A stretch of 64,000 nucleotides of DNA from an uncultured Bacteroidales bacterium (GTDB lineage: Bacteria > Bacteroidota > Bacteroidia > Bacteroidales > Paludibacteraceae), in NCBI GenBank assembly GCA_902798385.1, contig CADBWK010000006.1, positions 62,001 to 126,000 of the forward strand. Reading direction: 5' to 3'. Of the stretch, positions 14,762-23,930 are shown in pieces. The translations under genes and the position numbers were made by a program. Numbering within the stretch: position 1 is the stretch's first letter; every line of letters starts with the position of its first letter. The notes under the pieces were generated by a model. The model saw only the letters and a program-made list of their open reading frames with translations, searched no databases and was not told the DNA's origin.

Positions 14762-17675
14762 CTTTTTCCTCCTTTTCTACGGGTTTCTCCAATTCGTCGA
14801 GTTGGGCGATTCGCGCGCTGATGAGCGCTGCGATGTCGTCGCTATGACCGGTGTAGTTCTGCTGCAGCACAAGCAGGTACTGACGTGCCTGGAACAGTTC
14901 GCCGCGCTCGCGGTTGATATCGCTCAACAGGATCAGCGCCCGTGCTAACCAGTACTGCTGCTGCGTGTTCATCTGCGTGAACTCCATTACCTGTGCCTCG
15001 GCAGCATCGTAATCCTTCATCTCGAAATAACTCTGCGCTAACAGATATTTCGCCTCTGCACCCTGTGCCGTACGAACCTCAGCGGACAATGCCGTCAGAT
15101 CCGGCTGCGCTTTGCTCCACTGCTTGAGGGCAATGTACGCTTTAGCACGACCATACTGCGCCTCGGCTTTCGTCTCTTCCTTTACCGGCGTGTCATTCAA
15201 GATCTGATCGGCAATGTCGATCGCTACCTGATGACGACCCAGCGCTTGCGAGCAACGCAAAATACCCAGACGGGCAATCGTCGTGTTCTCGCGCGTCGAA
15301 GCGAGCGCCTGCATGCGATAGAAAGCATCCAGCGCGCAAGCGTAATCCGCTTTGTCGTAACATAACTCCGCTACGCGGATAGCCGCCTCTTCCTGATAAG
15401 GGTTGGCGTTCATCTCCGCGAGGATGATATACTGCGCCAAGGCCTCATTATTCTGTCCGAGACGGTAGTACGAATCGGCGAGGTAGTAACGCGCGGTGGT
15501 GCAATAACGTCCGCCGGCGCAGAACTTCGTGATGTAGTTGGACAGCGAAACGGTGGCTTTCTGATAAGCCGCTTGCATATACTGCATCTCCGCCGCCGCA
15601 TAAATCAGCGAGTCCTCCTGCGTTGAGACATTCATATTGATCTTAGCCAAGTTCTTGGTGTACGCCAGATACTCATTGACGTTACCCGACTCCACATACA
15701 GCGTCTGCAACGCATCCAAGGCCGTATAAGCCTCTTCGGTTGCCGGATATTTCTCTATCGTACGGCGATAAGCCGTGATTGCATTGTCGTTCTGACCTAA
15801 GTTACGATATAGCATCGCGCATTCGAGCGAAGCCTTACGCGCCAGCGTCGAATGCGGATAGATAGCGAGCAAACTCTCGTACGTCACGATCGCTCCGCGC
15901 TCATCGTCCTGTTGCAACTGTGCACGGGCGATCTCATACACACCATCATCCGCATAGTCGGACTTCGGATAGCGCGTAGTGAGTTCGCGGAGCACACTGA
16001 TCTTCTCCGCGTACTTATGCTGTAAGCCCAAGGCATAACCTTTCTGGAACATCGCGTAGTCCGCTCCTGCCGCCTGTAACTTGGCTACCTGCGAGTAATA
16101 CGTGATGGCTTGCGGGAACTGACGGGCATTGAAATAGCAGTCGCCGATTCGGTTCAGCGCATCCGCATAGGTCGGCTCGGTTGCCAAAGCCGCATCAATA
16201 TAAGTCGAGAAAGCATCCCGTGCCTTGTCGTATTTGGCTTGCGAGAAACAGGTGTAACCCTGTAAGTACCGCGCCATCGAGTAGTTCTCCGACTGACGGG
16301 CATTCGCGCGAGCGAAGAAGGCATTCAAGTCCTGCTCGCAGGCCGCGTAGTTACGCAAGCGATAATTGGCTTCGGCGCGTACGTAGTATGCCTCTGTCGT
16401 ATATTGATCCGATTCGGCTTTGTGCGCAATGACCTGTGTCATCCAATCTGCCGATTGTTGCATCTTACCTTGCAGGAAATGATCGGCGCCTAATTGATAG
16501 CGCAGGTACTGCTTGGTCTGCAGCATCTTCGGCGAAGGATTCGGAATAGAGTCCAGCGTTGCAATCGCTGCGGCGTAGTTCTTACTCTGCATCAGCACAT
16601 CCGACAGCAACTGATAGATACGGTTCTCGTACTTGGAGTCCGGGAACTGACGAAGGAAATCATTGAACGCACGAACGGACTCGCCCAACGCGCTCGAACT
16701 CTGATACGTACAGAGCGTGTAGTTATATGCCGCTTCCTCTTTGATAGAAGGCGTGAGGCCGAAATTAGCTGCGGCTTGATAAGAGAGCTTAGCTTGCTCC
16801 GGTTGGTGGAGTTGCACATAGGCATTACCCATCGTCAGACAAGCAGCCTCCGAGATCGTGTCGTTCTCCTGCTTCACCTGCTTGAGTGCCTTCACCGCCT
16901 CATTGTATTGACCCAAACGGTAGTTCGCCACACCGAGCATATACATGTCGTTGCGCAGCATCTCCTCTTGTTGCTCCGCAGCCGTTTTGGCATATTGATT
17001 CAGGTGCTCTACTGCCTGTGCGTAGTCTTGCTTCTGGTAGTAAATCTCACCGAGAATACGATGGAGCTCGCCGTTATTGAGACTCTCCGGCTGTTCGCGA
17101 AGCAGCGTGTTGGCACGCGTCTCTACCTCCTCATAGTTATTGTTCGCATACTCGATCTGCACGATATAATACGGAACAGTCTTGGCGTAAGAGGGTTCGT
17201 TCTCCAGCTTCTTCAAAGCCGGTAAAGCCTTATCGTATTTCTGTTGCTTATACATGCAGTAGGCGTAGTAATACGTGCCGCGTACAGTGTAGCGGTTCGT
17301 CTCCTTGGCCAGATAGCCGAAGTAGATGGACGCACGCTGGTACTCCTGCTGCATCAGATAGGCATAACCGCGATAGAAAGAGTAGTCCAACTGATGCGGA
17401 CGCGTCAGCGCTTGGATATCAATCGGCTCCAAGATCTTCAACGCCTGCTTGTAATGCCCTTTCTCCACCAGCAAAACGCCTTGCATAAAATGCACTTCAT
17501 CCGCGAAAGTGGTGTAGGGATAGGCCTGCAGGTACGCTTTCAGGTCGCGCTGCAGCAACTTATCCCGCCCGTCGAATCGCTCGGAGAGGGCATTATAGCG
17601 TTGCTCCATCTCCGTCGTTTGAGCAAATAGGCACAATGGCAGGAGAAGGGCGATAACCAATGTTTTTATTCTCAT
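14745..17675 (-). CDS. Large periplasmic TPR protein
   Basis: 976 residues. Signal peptide at 1-19 (ends LFAQ) and then essentially continuous tetratricopeptide repeats, recognisable by recurring A-x-x-x-Y/F patterns such as GHYKQALKILEPI, QEYQRASIYFGYLA and KYDKALPALKKLE. The C-terminal tail is Lys/Glu/Asp-rich. TPR arrays of this size act as scaffolds for protein-protein contact; in the Bacteroidota periplasm such proteins often serve outer-membrane or cell-wall machinery, but no specific partner can be read from the sequence. The start overlaps the potD stop by 4 bp and the stop overlaps the start of the barrel gene by 17 bp, so all three are coupled. Confidence 0.85.
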   Translation of the reverse strand: MRIKTLVIALLLPLCLFAQTTEMEQRYNALSERFDGRDKLLQRDLKAYLQAYPYTTFADEVHFMQGVLLVEKGHYKQALKILEPIDIQALTRPHQLDYSFYRGYAYLMQQEYQRASIYFGYLAKETNRYTVRGTYYYAYCMYKQQKYDKALPALKKLENEPSYAKTVPYYIVQIEYANNNYEEVETRANTLLREQPESLNNGELHRILGEIYYQKQDYAQAVEHLNQYAKTAAEQQEEMLRNDMYMLGVANYRLGQYNEAVKALKQVKQENDTISEAACLTMGNAYVQLHQPEQAKLSYQAAANFGLTPSIKEEAAYNYTLCTYQSSSALGESVRAFNDFLRQFPDSKYENRIYQLLSDVLMQSKNYAAAIATLDSIPNPSPKMLQTKQYLRYQLGADHFLQGKMQQSADWMTQVIAHKAESDQYTTEAYYVRAEANYRLRNYAACEQDLNAFFARANARQSENYSMARYLQGYTCFSQAKYDKARDAFSTYIDAALATEPTYADALNRIGDCYFNARQFPQAITYYSQVAKLQAAGADYAMFQKGYALGLQHKYAEKISVLRELTTRYPKSDYADDGVYEIARAQLQQDDERGAIVTYESLLAIYPHSTLARKASLECAMLYRNLGQNDNAITAYRRTIEKYPATEEAYTALDALQTLYVESGNVNEYLAYTKNLAKINMNVSTQEDSLIYAAAEMQYMQAAYQKATVSLSNYITKFCAGGRYCTTARYYLADSYYRLGQNNEALAQYIILAEMNANPYQEEAAIRVAELCYDKADYACALDAFYRMQALASTRENTTIARLGILRCSQALGRHQVAIDIADQILNDTPVKEETKAEAQYGRAKAYIALKQWSKAQPDLTALSAEVRTAQGAEAKYLLAQSYFEMKDYDAAEAQVMEFTQMNTQQQYWLARALILLSDINRERGELFQARQYLLVLQQNYTGHSDDIAALISARIAQLDELEKPVEKEEKDEDND

Positions 17676-18913
17676 CTAGCTAATTTGATTTCGTTCCACA
17701 TCTCGAGCAACATCTCCTGGCTCTCGCCGGCGTCATGCATCAGAGCACAACGATCGATGATACTCTTGTCGGCATAGTAAACCGGGTTGAGGTGCAAGGC
17801 ATGCGGATCGAGTACTTCGTCCTCTACGCGAATCGGCTCCTCGCCGAAGAAATAGCTGGCATCTACGGTCTCCGGCCATTCCTCGTCATCGTTCTGCTCC
17901 TCCAAGATGGCAGCAGCAGCCTTCGGACCACCGGCACAGGATACATAGCCGATCTCGTCCATATTAGCCAACGCGTTCTCAGCCTTGCACATATAGTCGA
18001 TGAAATAGGTAGCAGCTTTCACGTTCTTCGCGTACTTCGGGATAACCCATCCGTCAAACCATACGTTCGAGCCCTCTTCCGGAACGATATAATCCAGCAT
18101 CACACCCATCTCAGCTGCCTCTTCGATTGCGAACTGTGCGTCACCCGACCAGCTGAGGTTGAGCCATGCTTTGCCCTTGGTCATCTCCTCTTTACCGAAA
18201 TCAACTTCCCATCCGCAGATCTGTTTCTTGGCCTCCAGCAGAATCTCTTTGACAGCAGCTACACGCTCTTTGGTGATGTTATAAACCAACTCGTCGCGGC
18301 TTAACGTACCATTAGCCAATTCATCGCGATAAGCGTAAAGCACGAGTACCGAATAAACGTCGCGGAATGCGTCTTTCATCAGAATACGGTTCTCGAACTT
18401 CGGGTCAAGAATAGCGCCCCACGAACGGAGATCCTCACGGTTGACGAACTGCGGGTTATAGATAAATCCGGTCGTACCCCACATATAACCGCAAGTGTAA
18501 TCGCTTACCTGTACATCATTAGCCGGCGCCATCTGTTGGAACTTATTGAGTACAAACGGCGAGAGGTTGTCGAAATAATAGATGCTGTCCGGAATCAAGT
18601 CCTTCTGAATCGGAATCAACAGATCTTTTTTCAACATGCGCTCGATGATGTACTCCGACGGACAGAATACGTCGTAGTCCTCGTGACCCACTTCGATCTT
18701 GGTCAACGCGGTCTCATTGATGTCGAAGGTCTCATACACCAGTTGTACTTTCTCGCCTGTCTGCTCGAAATACCACTGCTCGAAGTTCTCCTTGACGTCC
18801 TCATCGATATAGTCCGCCCAGTTCAATACTTTGAGTTGATGCGCACGGTCAACACGACCGCAAGAAGTAAACACGATGGCTACGAGAGCCACGATAAAAG
18901 AGATTTTTTTCAT
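17672..18913 (-). CDS. potD: Spermidine/putrescine ABC transporter substrate-binding lipoprotein
   Basis: 413 residues. Lipoprotein signal with FTSC at about 15-18, so it is probably tethered on the periplasmic side. The mature N-terminus LKVLNWADYIDEDV is the hallmark of PotD/PotF polyamine-binding proteins. Further family features are the YDVFCPSEYIIERM segment, the aromatic-rich pocket and DGWVIPKYAKN near the C-terminus. It is slightly longer than E. coli PotD (348), mostly from an acidic insertion near 330-370. It is the fourth gene of potA-B-C-D and overlaps both neighbours by 4 bp. Binding of spermidine versus putrescine cannot be distinguished. Confidence 0.93.
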   Translation of the reverse strand: MKKISFIVALVAIVFTSCGRVDRAHQLKVLNWADYIDEDVKENFEQWYFEQTGEKVQLVYETFDINETALTKIEVGHEDYDVFCPSEYIIERMLKKDLLIPIQKDLIPDSIYYFDNLSPFVLNKFQQMAPANDVQVSDYTCGYMWGTTGFIYNPQFVNREDLRSWGAILDPKFENRILMKDAFRDVYSVLVLYAYRDELANGTLSRDELVYNITKERVAAVKEILLEAKKQICGWEVDFGKEEMTKGKAWLNLSWSGDAQFAIEEAAEMGVMLDYIVPEEGSNVWFDGWVIPKYAKNVKAATYFIDYMCKAENALANMDEIGYVSCAGGPKAAAAILEEQNDDEEWPETVDASYFFGEEPIRVEDEVLDPHALHLNPVYYADKSIIDRCALMHDAGESQEMLLEMWNEIKLAR

Positions 18914-20247
18914 TTTTCTTCTTGTTTTGATTTTCGTATGTTGATATAAATTAATACACTTAACATCACCAGCAGAATGATGGTAAACAACGGACGTAAC
19001 TCCGGCGTCAAACCGCCTTTACGCGCGTCTGAATAAATAAAGGTACTCAGCGTCTCGAGGCCACCGCTACCTTTGGTAAAGAATGTCACGCCGAAATCAT
19101 CTACAGAAAGGGTCAGTGCCAAGATAAATCCGCTCAGCATGCCCGGCCATAACTCCGGCAGCATCACCATGCGCAGTGCCTGCGCCGGTGTGGCACCCAG
19201 ATCGAGCGCCGCCTCGTAGGTATTGGGATTCATTCGACTCAATCGTGGCAGCACACTCAAAACCACGTATGGCGTACAGAACACCACATGGGCAATACAA
19301 ACCGTTGCCAAACCCTGACTCACGCCCAAAGCCACAAACAGTAGGAAGAGCGAGATACCCGTGATGATATCGGGGTTAATCATCGGCACGGAGTTGAGCA
19401 AGCTCACCATCTTACGTTGGCGCGCACGCATGTTGTAGATACCGATTGCTGCCAGCGTACCGAGGATCGTGGAAACCACCGCGGCAATCAAGGCAATCAC
19501 CACCGTGTACCAGATTGCGCTGTTCAGTCCCGCATCCGCCTTGCCGGTGAAGAGATTGACATATAGATCGAACGAGAAACCGGTCCAGTTACCGAGGATC
19601 TTACTCTTCGTGAACGAGAACACGGCAATCAACGCGATCGGTGCGTAGAGCACGAGTAGTAACAACCATAAGTAGAGTTGTGAACCGTAATGACGGCGCA
19701 AGCCCATACGTTTACGGCGCAGCGTCTCTTGCTCTACCGGCGTGAGGAGTTTCTCTTGCCGACGCTGATAGATGATGACGCATCCATAGACGATACCGGC
19801 GATCAGAAGCAGACCGGCAAACACGAACCAGATCCAACCCGTACTGCGTTTGGCTACCGTCGTGTTCGTGCGTACGTATTCCTCAAACGTCTTATAGGCG
19901 TTCTGAGCGCGCACGCGTTGACCGCGGTTCTTGATCTCTTTATTACTACGCCATACAGTCCAAAAAGTCCCGATTTCATCGGTATAACTGTAGATGGAAT
20001 CGAAGGATTGGATATTGGATATTGGATATTGGTTATTGGCGAAAATGAAATCAAGTTCGCTAAACGCTAAACTCTCCACGCTCACCTTTATATTGATCTT
20101 CTCCCCGGCATAACTCTCCGGGAAATTCGCCAATACCGTATTCTCACCGGTCGTACCTACGTGAAGCTCGTACGTCAGATTGGATTGCGCAAAAGCGCTG
20201 AGGCAAATCACCAATGTCAAATGACAAATTACCAATACCCGTTTCAT
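18910..20247 (-). CDS. potC: PotC-type permease with a novel secreted N-terminal extension
   Basis: 445 residues, against about 260-270 for the PotC family. The C-terminal part (from about 188, LYLWLLLLVLYAPI) is a complete PotC permease with the EAA loop EAALDLGATPAQAL. In front of it are a signal peptide (1-20), a periplasmic domain of about 115 residues (21-134) with no family I recognise, an extra membrane helix (136-160) and a charged cytoplasmic linker (161-187). Two heptamer arrays lie in the extension: 20205-20239 makes the signal peptide core and 20005-20039 encodes the NNQYPISNIQ stretch. The frame is continuous, with no sign of sequencing error, and both ends overlap neighbours by 4 bp. 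The extension could help dock PotD or sense periplasmic polyamine; this is inference. Confidence 0.9.
   Translation of the reverse strand: MKRVLVICHLTLVICLSAFAQSNLTYELHVGTTGENTVLANFPESYAGEKINIKVSVESLAFSELDFIFANNQYPISNIQSFDSIYSYTDEIGTFWTVWRSNKEIKNRGQRVRAQNAYKTFEEYVRTNTTVAKRSTGWIWFVFAGLLLIAGIVYGCVIIYQRRQEKLLTPVEQETLRRKRMGLRRHYGSQLYLWLLLLVLYAPIALIAVFSFTKSKILGNWTGFSFDLYVNLFTGKADAGLNSAIWYTVVIALIAAVVSTILGTLAAIGIYNMRARQRKMVSLLNSVPMINPDIITGISLFLLFVALGVSQGLATVCIAHVVFCTPYVVLSVLPRLSRMNPNTYEAALDLGATPAQALRMVMLPELWPGMLSGFILALTLSVDDFGVTFFTKGSGGLETLSTFIYSDARKGGLTPELRPLFTIILLVMLSVLIYINIRKSKQEEK
20005..20039 (+). repeat. Heptamer array (ATATTGG), in coding sequence
   Basis: Five 7-bp units on the + strand: GGATTGG, three identical ATATTGG, and TTATTGG. 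Read on the - strand they encode about residues 71-82 of the extended PotC, in its periplasmic domain. Confidence 0.95.
20205..20239 (-). repeat. Heptamer array (GTAATTT/GTCATTT) forming a signal peptide
   Basis: Five 7-bp units on the - strand (GGTATTG, GTAATTT, GTCATTT, GACATTG, GTGATTT). They encode residues about 4-14 of the extended PotC, VLVICHLTLVICL, that is, the hydrophobic core of the signal peptide. Confidence 0.9.
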
Positions 20248-21035
20248 ACCAGCCCTCCTTCCTCTTTATCGTCATGGTCGCCAAAGAAGGACGTCATGGC
20301 GATGATGATCAACAATACCAACGACAGTACCGCACCGTAGTTGAGCAGATCCGTGGTGGTGATATAGTCCTGAATGAGGCTACCGAACAACTTGATGTTG
20401 TTATGCGTCAACAATTCCGCGATCGCGAACGTACTCACCGTCGGCATAAATACCATCACAATGCCGCTATACACGCCCGGCATGGACAGCGGAACAATTA
20501 CCTTCCAGAAACATGTCCAGCGGTTGGCTCCCAAGTCCTGAGCGGCCTCTACCAGCGAGTTGTCCATCTTCTGGAGCGTGTTATAGATCGGGTAGATCAT
20601 AAACGGCAAATAGTCGTAGCACAGACCGAAAAGCAGTGCGCCTTCGCCTAAAGGCAGTCCGCACATGTTGAACAACTCCACAGTCGCTACTGTACGCAGC
20701 AGGAAATTGATCCACATCGGCAGAATGAACAACATCGCCATCACTTTAGGGGTCTTGAAGTCCTCCTGCGCCATGATATATGCCGCCGGATAACCGATCA
20801 GCAGACAGATGGCGGTATTGAACACCGCTATCATGAGCGAATAGAGGAAGGTCTGAATAGCTTCGCTATGTGTGAAAAACTTCGCGAAATTACGCAACGT
20901 AAAGTCTCCGTTGATATCCGTGAAAGCATAGACGCCGACCAAGATCAGCGGCAACACCACGAACATAGCCATGAACGCGATGTACGGCCATGCCCATGTG
21001 CGACGCGAAGAGAATATCTGAACCAGTTTACTCAT
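20244..21035 (-). CDS. potB: Spermidine/putrescine ABC transporter permease PotB
   Basis: 263 residues, normal family length, six predicted membrane helices. The cytoplasmic EAA loop [20 protein letters not shown], which contacts the PotA ATPase, is intact. It pairs with PotC to form the inner-membrane channel. Start overlaps the potA stop by 8 bp and its stop overlaps potC by 4 bp, so it is coupled within the operon. Confidence 0.93.
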   Translation of the reverse strand: MSKLVQIFSSRRTWAWPYIAFMAMFVVLPLILVGVYAFTDINGDFTLRNFAKFFTHSEAIQTFLYSLMIAVFNTAICLLIGYPAAYIMAQEDFKTPKVMAMLFILPMWINFLLRTVATVELFNMCGLPLGEGALLFGLCYDYLPFMIYPIYNTLQKMDNSLVEAAQDLGANRWTCFWKVIVPLSMPGVYSGIVMVFMPTVSTFAIAELLTHNNIKLFGSLIQDYITTTDLLNYGAVLSLVLLIIIAMTSFFGDHDDKEEGGLV

Positions 21036-22497
21036 TTTCCCACTTATCGATCTTGATCTTGTTCTTCGGAATAACGATACCTACGCGGTCGCCGTCATCC
21101 CATACATCATTCGTGTTCACAAACAGGTCATTGCCTTCATCCGTACGGATGGTCAGATGGTAGTGGTTACCCTTGTACAAGATAAAATGCACTTCTCCTG
21201 ATAGCGTACCTTCTTCTTCATAGTCCTGCAGGTCGATGTCGCGGAACTTAACACGCACCTGTACCTTCTCGCCGGGCTCGAACCCTTCGAGTTGTTTCTC
21301 CTCCACTTCCCATTCGGCATCCAGGAACCAGACCTTACCGTTCTTGAGCACTTCTCCCTCGAAATAATTCCAGATATAGTGCTCTTTTTTCATGATCTGG
21401 ATATCTTCGGGCTTCACGAGCATACCGATCTCTGTGCCCGGCAAATACTCATGGTAATCCTGAATGAGGAACTCATAGTTATCCGGCGTGAGTACACGCA
21501 TCTCGTAGTGTACGCCCTTGAAGATACAACTCTGTACTTCGCCGTACCACTTGGTGAACTTACCCTTTGGTACACGGTCTTCAGCATCGTCCTCTTCGTT
21601 GGCAACTACCTTGCCGCGTTTCTCATCCTCCTTGCGCCAAACATAGATATCCTCTGGGCGAATGACTACATCCACGGGGTTGTTCTCGCCGAATCCGGTG
21701 TCGATACAATCGAATTCCTGACCGCAGAACTCCACACGCTTATCGCGAATCATCGTACCGGAAAGGATGTTACTTTCTCCGATGAAATCGGCCACAAAGC
21801 AGTTTTGCGGTTCGTTATAGATATCCGTCGGCGTACCGATCTGTTGGATCTTTCCTTCGCTCATTACCACCACGCGATCGCTCAGCGTCAGCGCCTCTTC
21901 CTGATCGTGCGTGACGTAGATAAACGTAATGCCTAATTTCTCATGCAACTCCTTCAACTCGATCTGCATGTCGTGGCGCATCTTCAGATCCAAAGCACTC
22001 AGCGGCTCATCAAGCAACAGCACTTCCGGCTTGTTGACGATAGCGCGCGCGATAGCTACACGCTGCTGCTGGCCACCACTCAGGGTGTCCACTTTGCGCT
22101 CCTCATAACCCGTGAGGTTAGCCATCTTCAATGCCTGACGCACCTTTTTCTTGATGGTCTCCGGGTCTTCTTTCTTCAGCTTCAGACCGAAAGCAACGTT
22201 GTTGAAGACGTTTAAATGGGGGAATAAAGCGTATTTTTGAAATACGGTGTTCACGGGACGCTTATAAGGCGGTGTCTTGGTGACATCTTCGCCCTTAAGC
22301 AGGATATCTCCCGATGAAGCAACTTGAAAACCGGCGATACAACGCAGTAATGTTGTTTTGCCGCAGCCCGAAGGGCCTAAGATTGTGACGAACTCGCCTT
22401 TCTTCACTTGAAGACTTACGTCATTCAATGCAAACTTACCATCCTCGAACTGCTTCGAAACATGGTTGACCTCAATAATAAAATCCGATTTTGCCAT
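21028..22497 (-). CDS. potA: Spermidine/putrescine ABC transporter ATP-binding protein, long C-terminus
   Basis: 489 residues from the preferred start at 22497 ([10 protein letters not shown]); an in-frame ATG at 22521 would add eight residues but leaves only about a dozen bases after the predicted transcription start. Complete ABC ATPase: Walker [11 protein letters not shown]-loop, signature [14 protein letters not shown], Walker B LLLDEP with SALD, and the switch His in THDQEEALT. The regulatory half is unusually long (E. coli PotA has 378 residues): a TOBE-like segment is followed by a second one ending near residue 480 (around [19 protein letters not shown]). First gene of the potABCD transcript, with its own promoter at 22541-22572. 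Confidence 0.93.
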   Translation of the reverse strand: MAKSDFIIEVNHVSKQFEDGKFALNDVSLQVKKGEFVTILGPSGCGKTTLLRCIAGFQVASSGDILLKGEDVTKTPPYKRPVNTVFQKYALFPHLNVFNNVAFGLKLKKEDPETIKKKVRQALKMANLTGYEERKVDTLSGGQQQRVAIARAIVNKPEVLLLDEPLSALDLKMRHDMQIELKELHEKLGITFIYVTHDQEEALTLSDRVVVMSEGKIQQIGTPTDIYNEPQNCFVADFIGESNILSGTMIRDKRVEFCGQEFDCIDTGFGENNPVDVVIRPEDIYVWRKEDEKRGKVVANEEDDAEDRVPKGKFTKWYGEVQSCIFKGVHYEMRVLTPDNYEFLIQDYHEYLPGTEIGMLVKPEDIQIMKKEHYIWNYFEGEVLKNGKVWFLDAEWEVEEKQLEGFEPGEKVQVRVKFRDIDLQDYEEEGTLSGEVHFILYKGNHYHLTIRTDEGNDLFVNTNDVWDDGDRVGIVIPKNKIKIDKWENE

Positions 22498-22540
22498 TTC
22501 TTTCCATACAAACACGCGCATACTCGCGCAAAATACGGCG

Positions 22541-22572
22541 CAAAAGTACTACAAATAATTGAATTACGCAAA
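22541..22572 (-). promoter_or_regulatory. Bacteroidota-type promoter for potA operon
   Basis: On the - strand, -33 TTTG (22569-22572) and -7 TACTTTTG (22541-22548) are separated by 20 bp. This matches the Bacteroidota housekeeping sigma consensus and sits just upstream of potA. Confidence 0.75.
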
Positions 22573-22586
22573 TTTTTTTGCTTTTT

Positions 22587-23930
22587 TTACGATATTTGTA
22601 AACTTTTGCGGGCAGAAAGGAGGACAATAACGGCTGTAATTGCGGAAAGTGTGTCGCTGATGGGGATGGACCACCATACGCCGTCCAAGGGTTCGATGAA
22701 CGCCATCGGCAGCAGTAAAGTCAGCGGAATAAGATAAATAACTTGCCGGGTCAGACTCAGGAAAATAGCTCTACCGGCTTTGCCGATAGAGGTGAAGAGG
22801 TTACCTGTTACCATCTGGAACCCGATGATCAACATACTCGAGCAGATGATACGCATCGGTTTGATGGTCTGCGCAATAAGTGCCGGATCGTGGGTGAACA
22901 TCTTGGTGACCACCACCGGACAAAACTCGCCCAGGAAGAACACAATACCCATCACGCCTGTGGCGTACGCACAAGTGAGATAAAAGGATTTAAGCACACG
23001 GTCATATTGCTTCGCACCGTAGTTATACCCGGCAATCGGTTGCATTCCTTGATTCAAACCCATCACCATCATCGCGAACACGAAGGTCAGACGGTTGATA
23101 ACGCCGTAGGATGCGATCGCCAAATCTCCGCCGAACGTCTTTAACTGATTATTGATGATGATAACCACAAAACAATGCGCGATATTGTATAAGAACGGCG
23201 ACATGCCGATGGCCAATGCCCGCGATGTGATATGTCGGTTGAGACGCCAAATTCCCCGATGAAATCGAACTAATTCGTTCTTGTTAGTGAATTTGGTTAA
23301 CTGCCAAACCACCGCCACCGCCTGACTGATAACCGTTGCCAAGGCTGCGCCTCGAACACCCATTTCCATGCCGAAGATAAACAGCGGATCCAGGATAATA
23401 TTGACCATCACCGCTACAATTGTCGCCGCCATCGAGAAACGCGGGTGACCGGCCGAACGAAGCATGGCATTGAGACCGAAATAGATATGCGTCAGTATAT
23501 TCCCGTACAGGATGATCTCCATGTAATCGTGCGCATAGCCTAACGTCGCTTCGCTCGCTCCGAAAGCCATTAAGATAGGATCCAACCAAATCAACCCTAC
23601 CGCCATTACGAGGGCGGAGAGAATGACATTCATCACGATCACGTTACCCAATACGCGGTTGGCACGATCGTAGTCTTTTTCCCCCAAATAGATAGCTAAT
23701 AAGGAGGATGCACCTACGCCCACAAGACTACCGAAAGCGGCACAGATATCCATGAACGGCTTAGCCACAGTCAAAGCGCCCAACGCCAACGCTCCACAAC
23801 CGTGACCGATATAGATACTGTCCACGATATTATAGAGCGATGTGGCAGTCATCGCTATGATCGCCGGCATCGCATATTTGAAAAGCAGTTTATTTACCGG
23901 CGCTATGCCTAATTCTGTCGTTCGACTCAT
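22587..23930 (-). CDS. MATE-family multidrug/Na+ antiporter
   Basis: 447 residues with twelve predicted membrane helices in two halves. Typical MATE features: the N-terminal PAIIAMTATSLYNIVDSIYIGHG and the mid-protein GMSPFLYNIAHCFV and NQGMQPIAGYNYGA segments, placing it among bacterial NorM/DinF-like exporters. The start overlaps the mrp stop by 4 bp, so it is cotranscribed behind mrp. Substrate cannot be told from sequence. Confidence 0.9.
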   Translation of the reverse strand: MSRTTELGIAPVNKLLFKYAMPAIIAMTATSLYNIVDSIYIGHGCGALALGALTVAKPFMDICAAFGSLVGVGASSLLAIYLGEKDYDRANRVLGNVIVMNVILSALVMAVGLIWLDPILMAFGASEATLGYAHDYMEIILYGNILTHIYFGLNAMLRSAGHPRFSMAATIVAVMVNIILDPLFIFGMEMGVRGAALATVISQAVAVVWQLTKFTNKNELVRFHRGIWRLNRHITSRALAIGMSPFLYNIAHCFVVIIINNQLKTFGGDLAIASYGVINRLTFVFAMMVMGLNQGMQPIAGYNYGAKQYDRVLKSFYLTCAYATGVMGIVFFLGEFCPVVVTKMFTHDPALIAQTIKPMRIICSSMLIIGFQMVTGNLFTSIGKAGRAIFLSLTRQVIYLIPLTLLLPMAFIEPLDGVWWSIPISDTLSAITAVIVLLSARKSLQIS

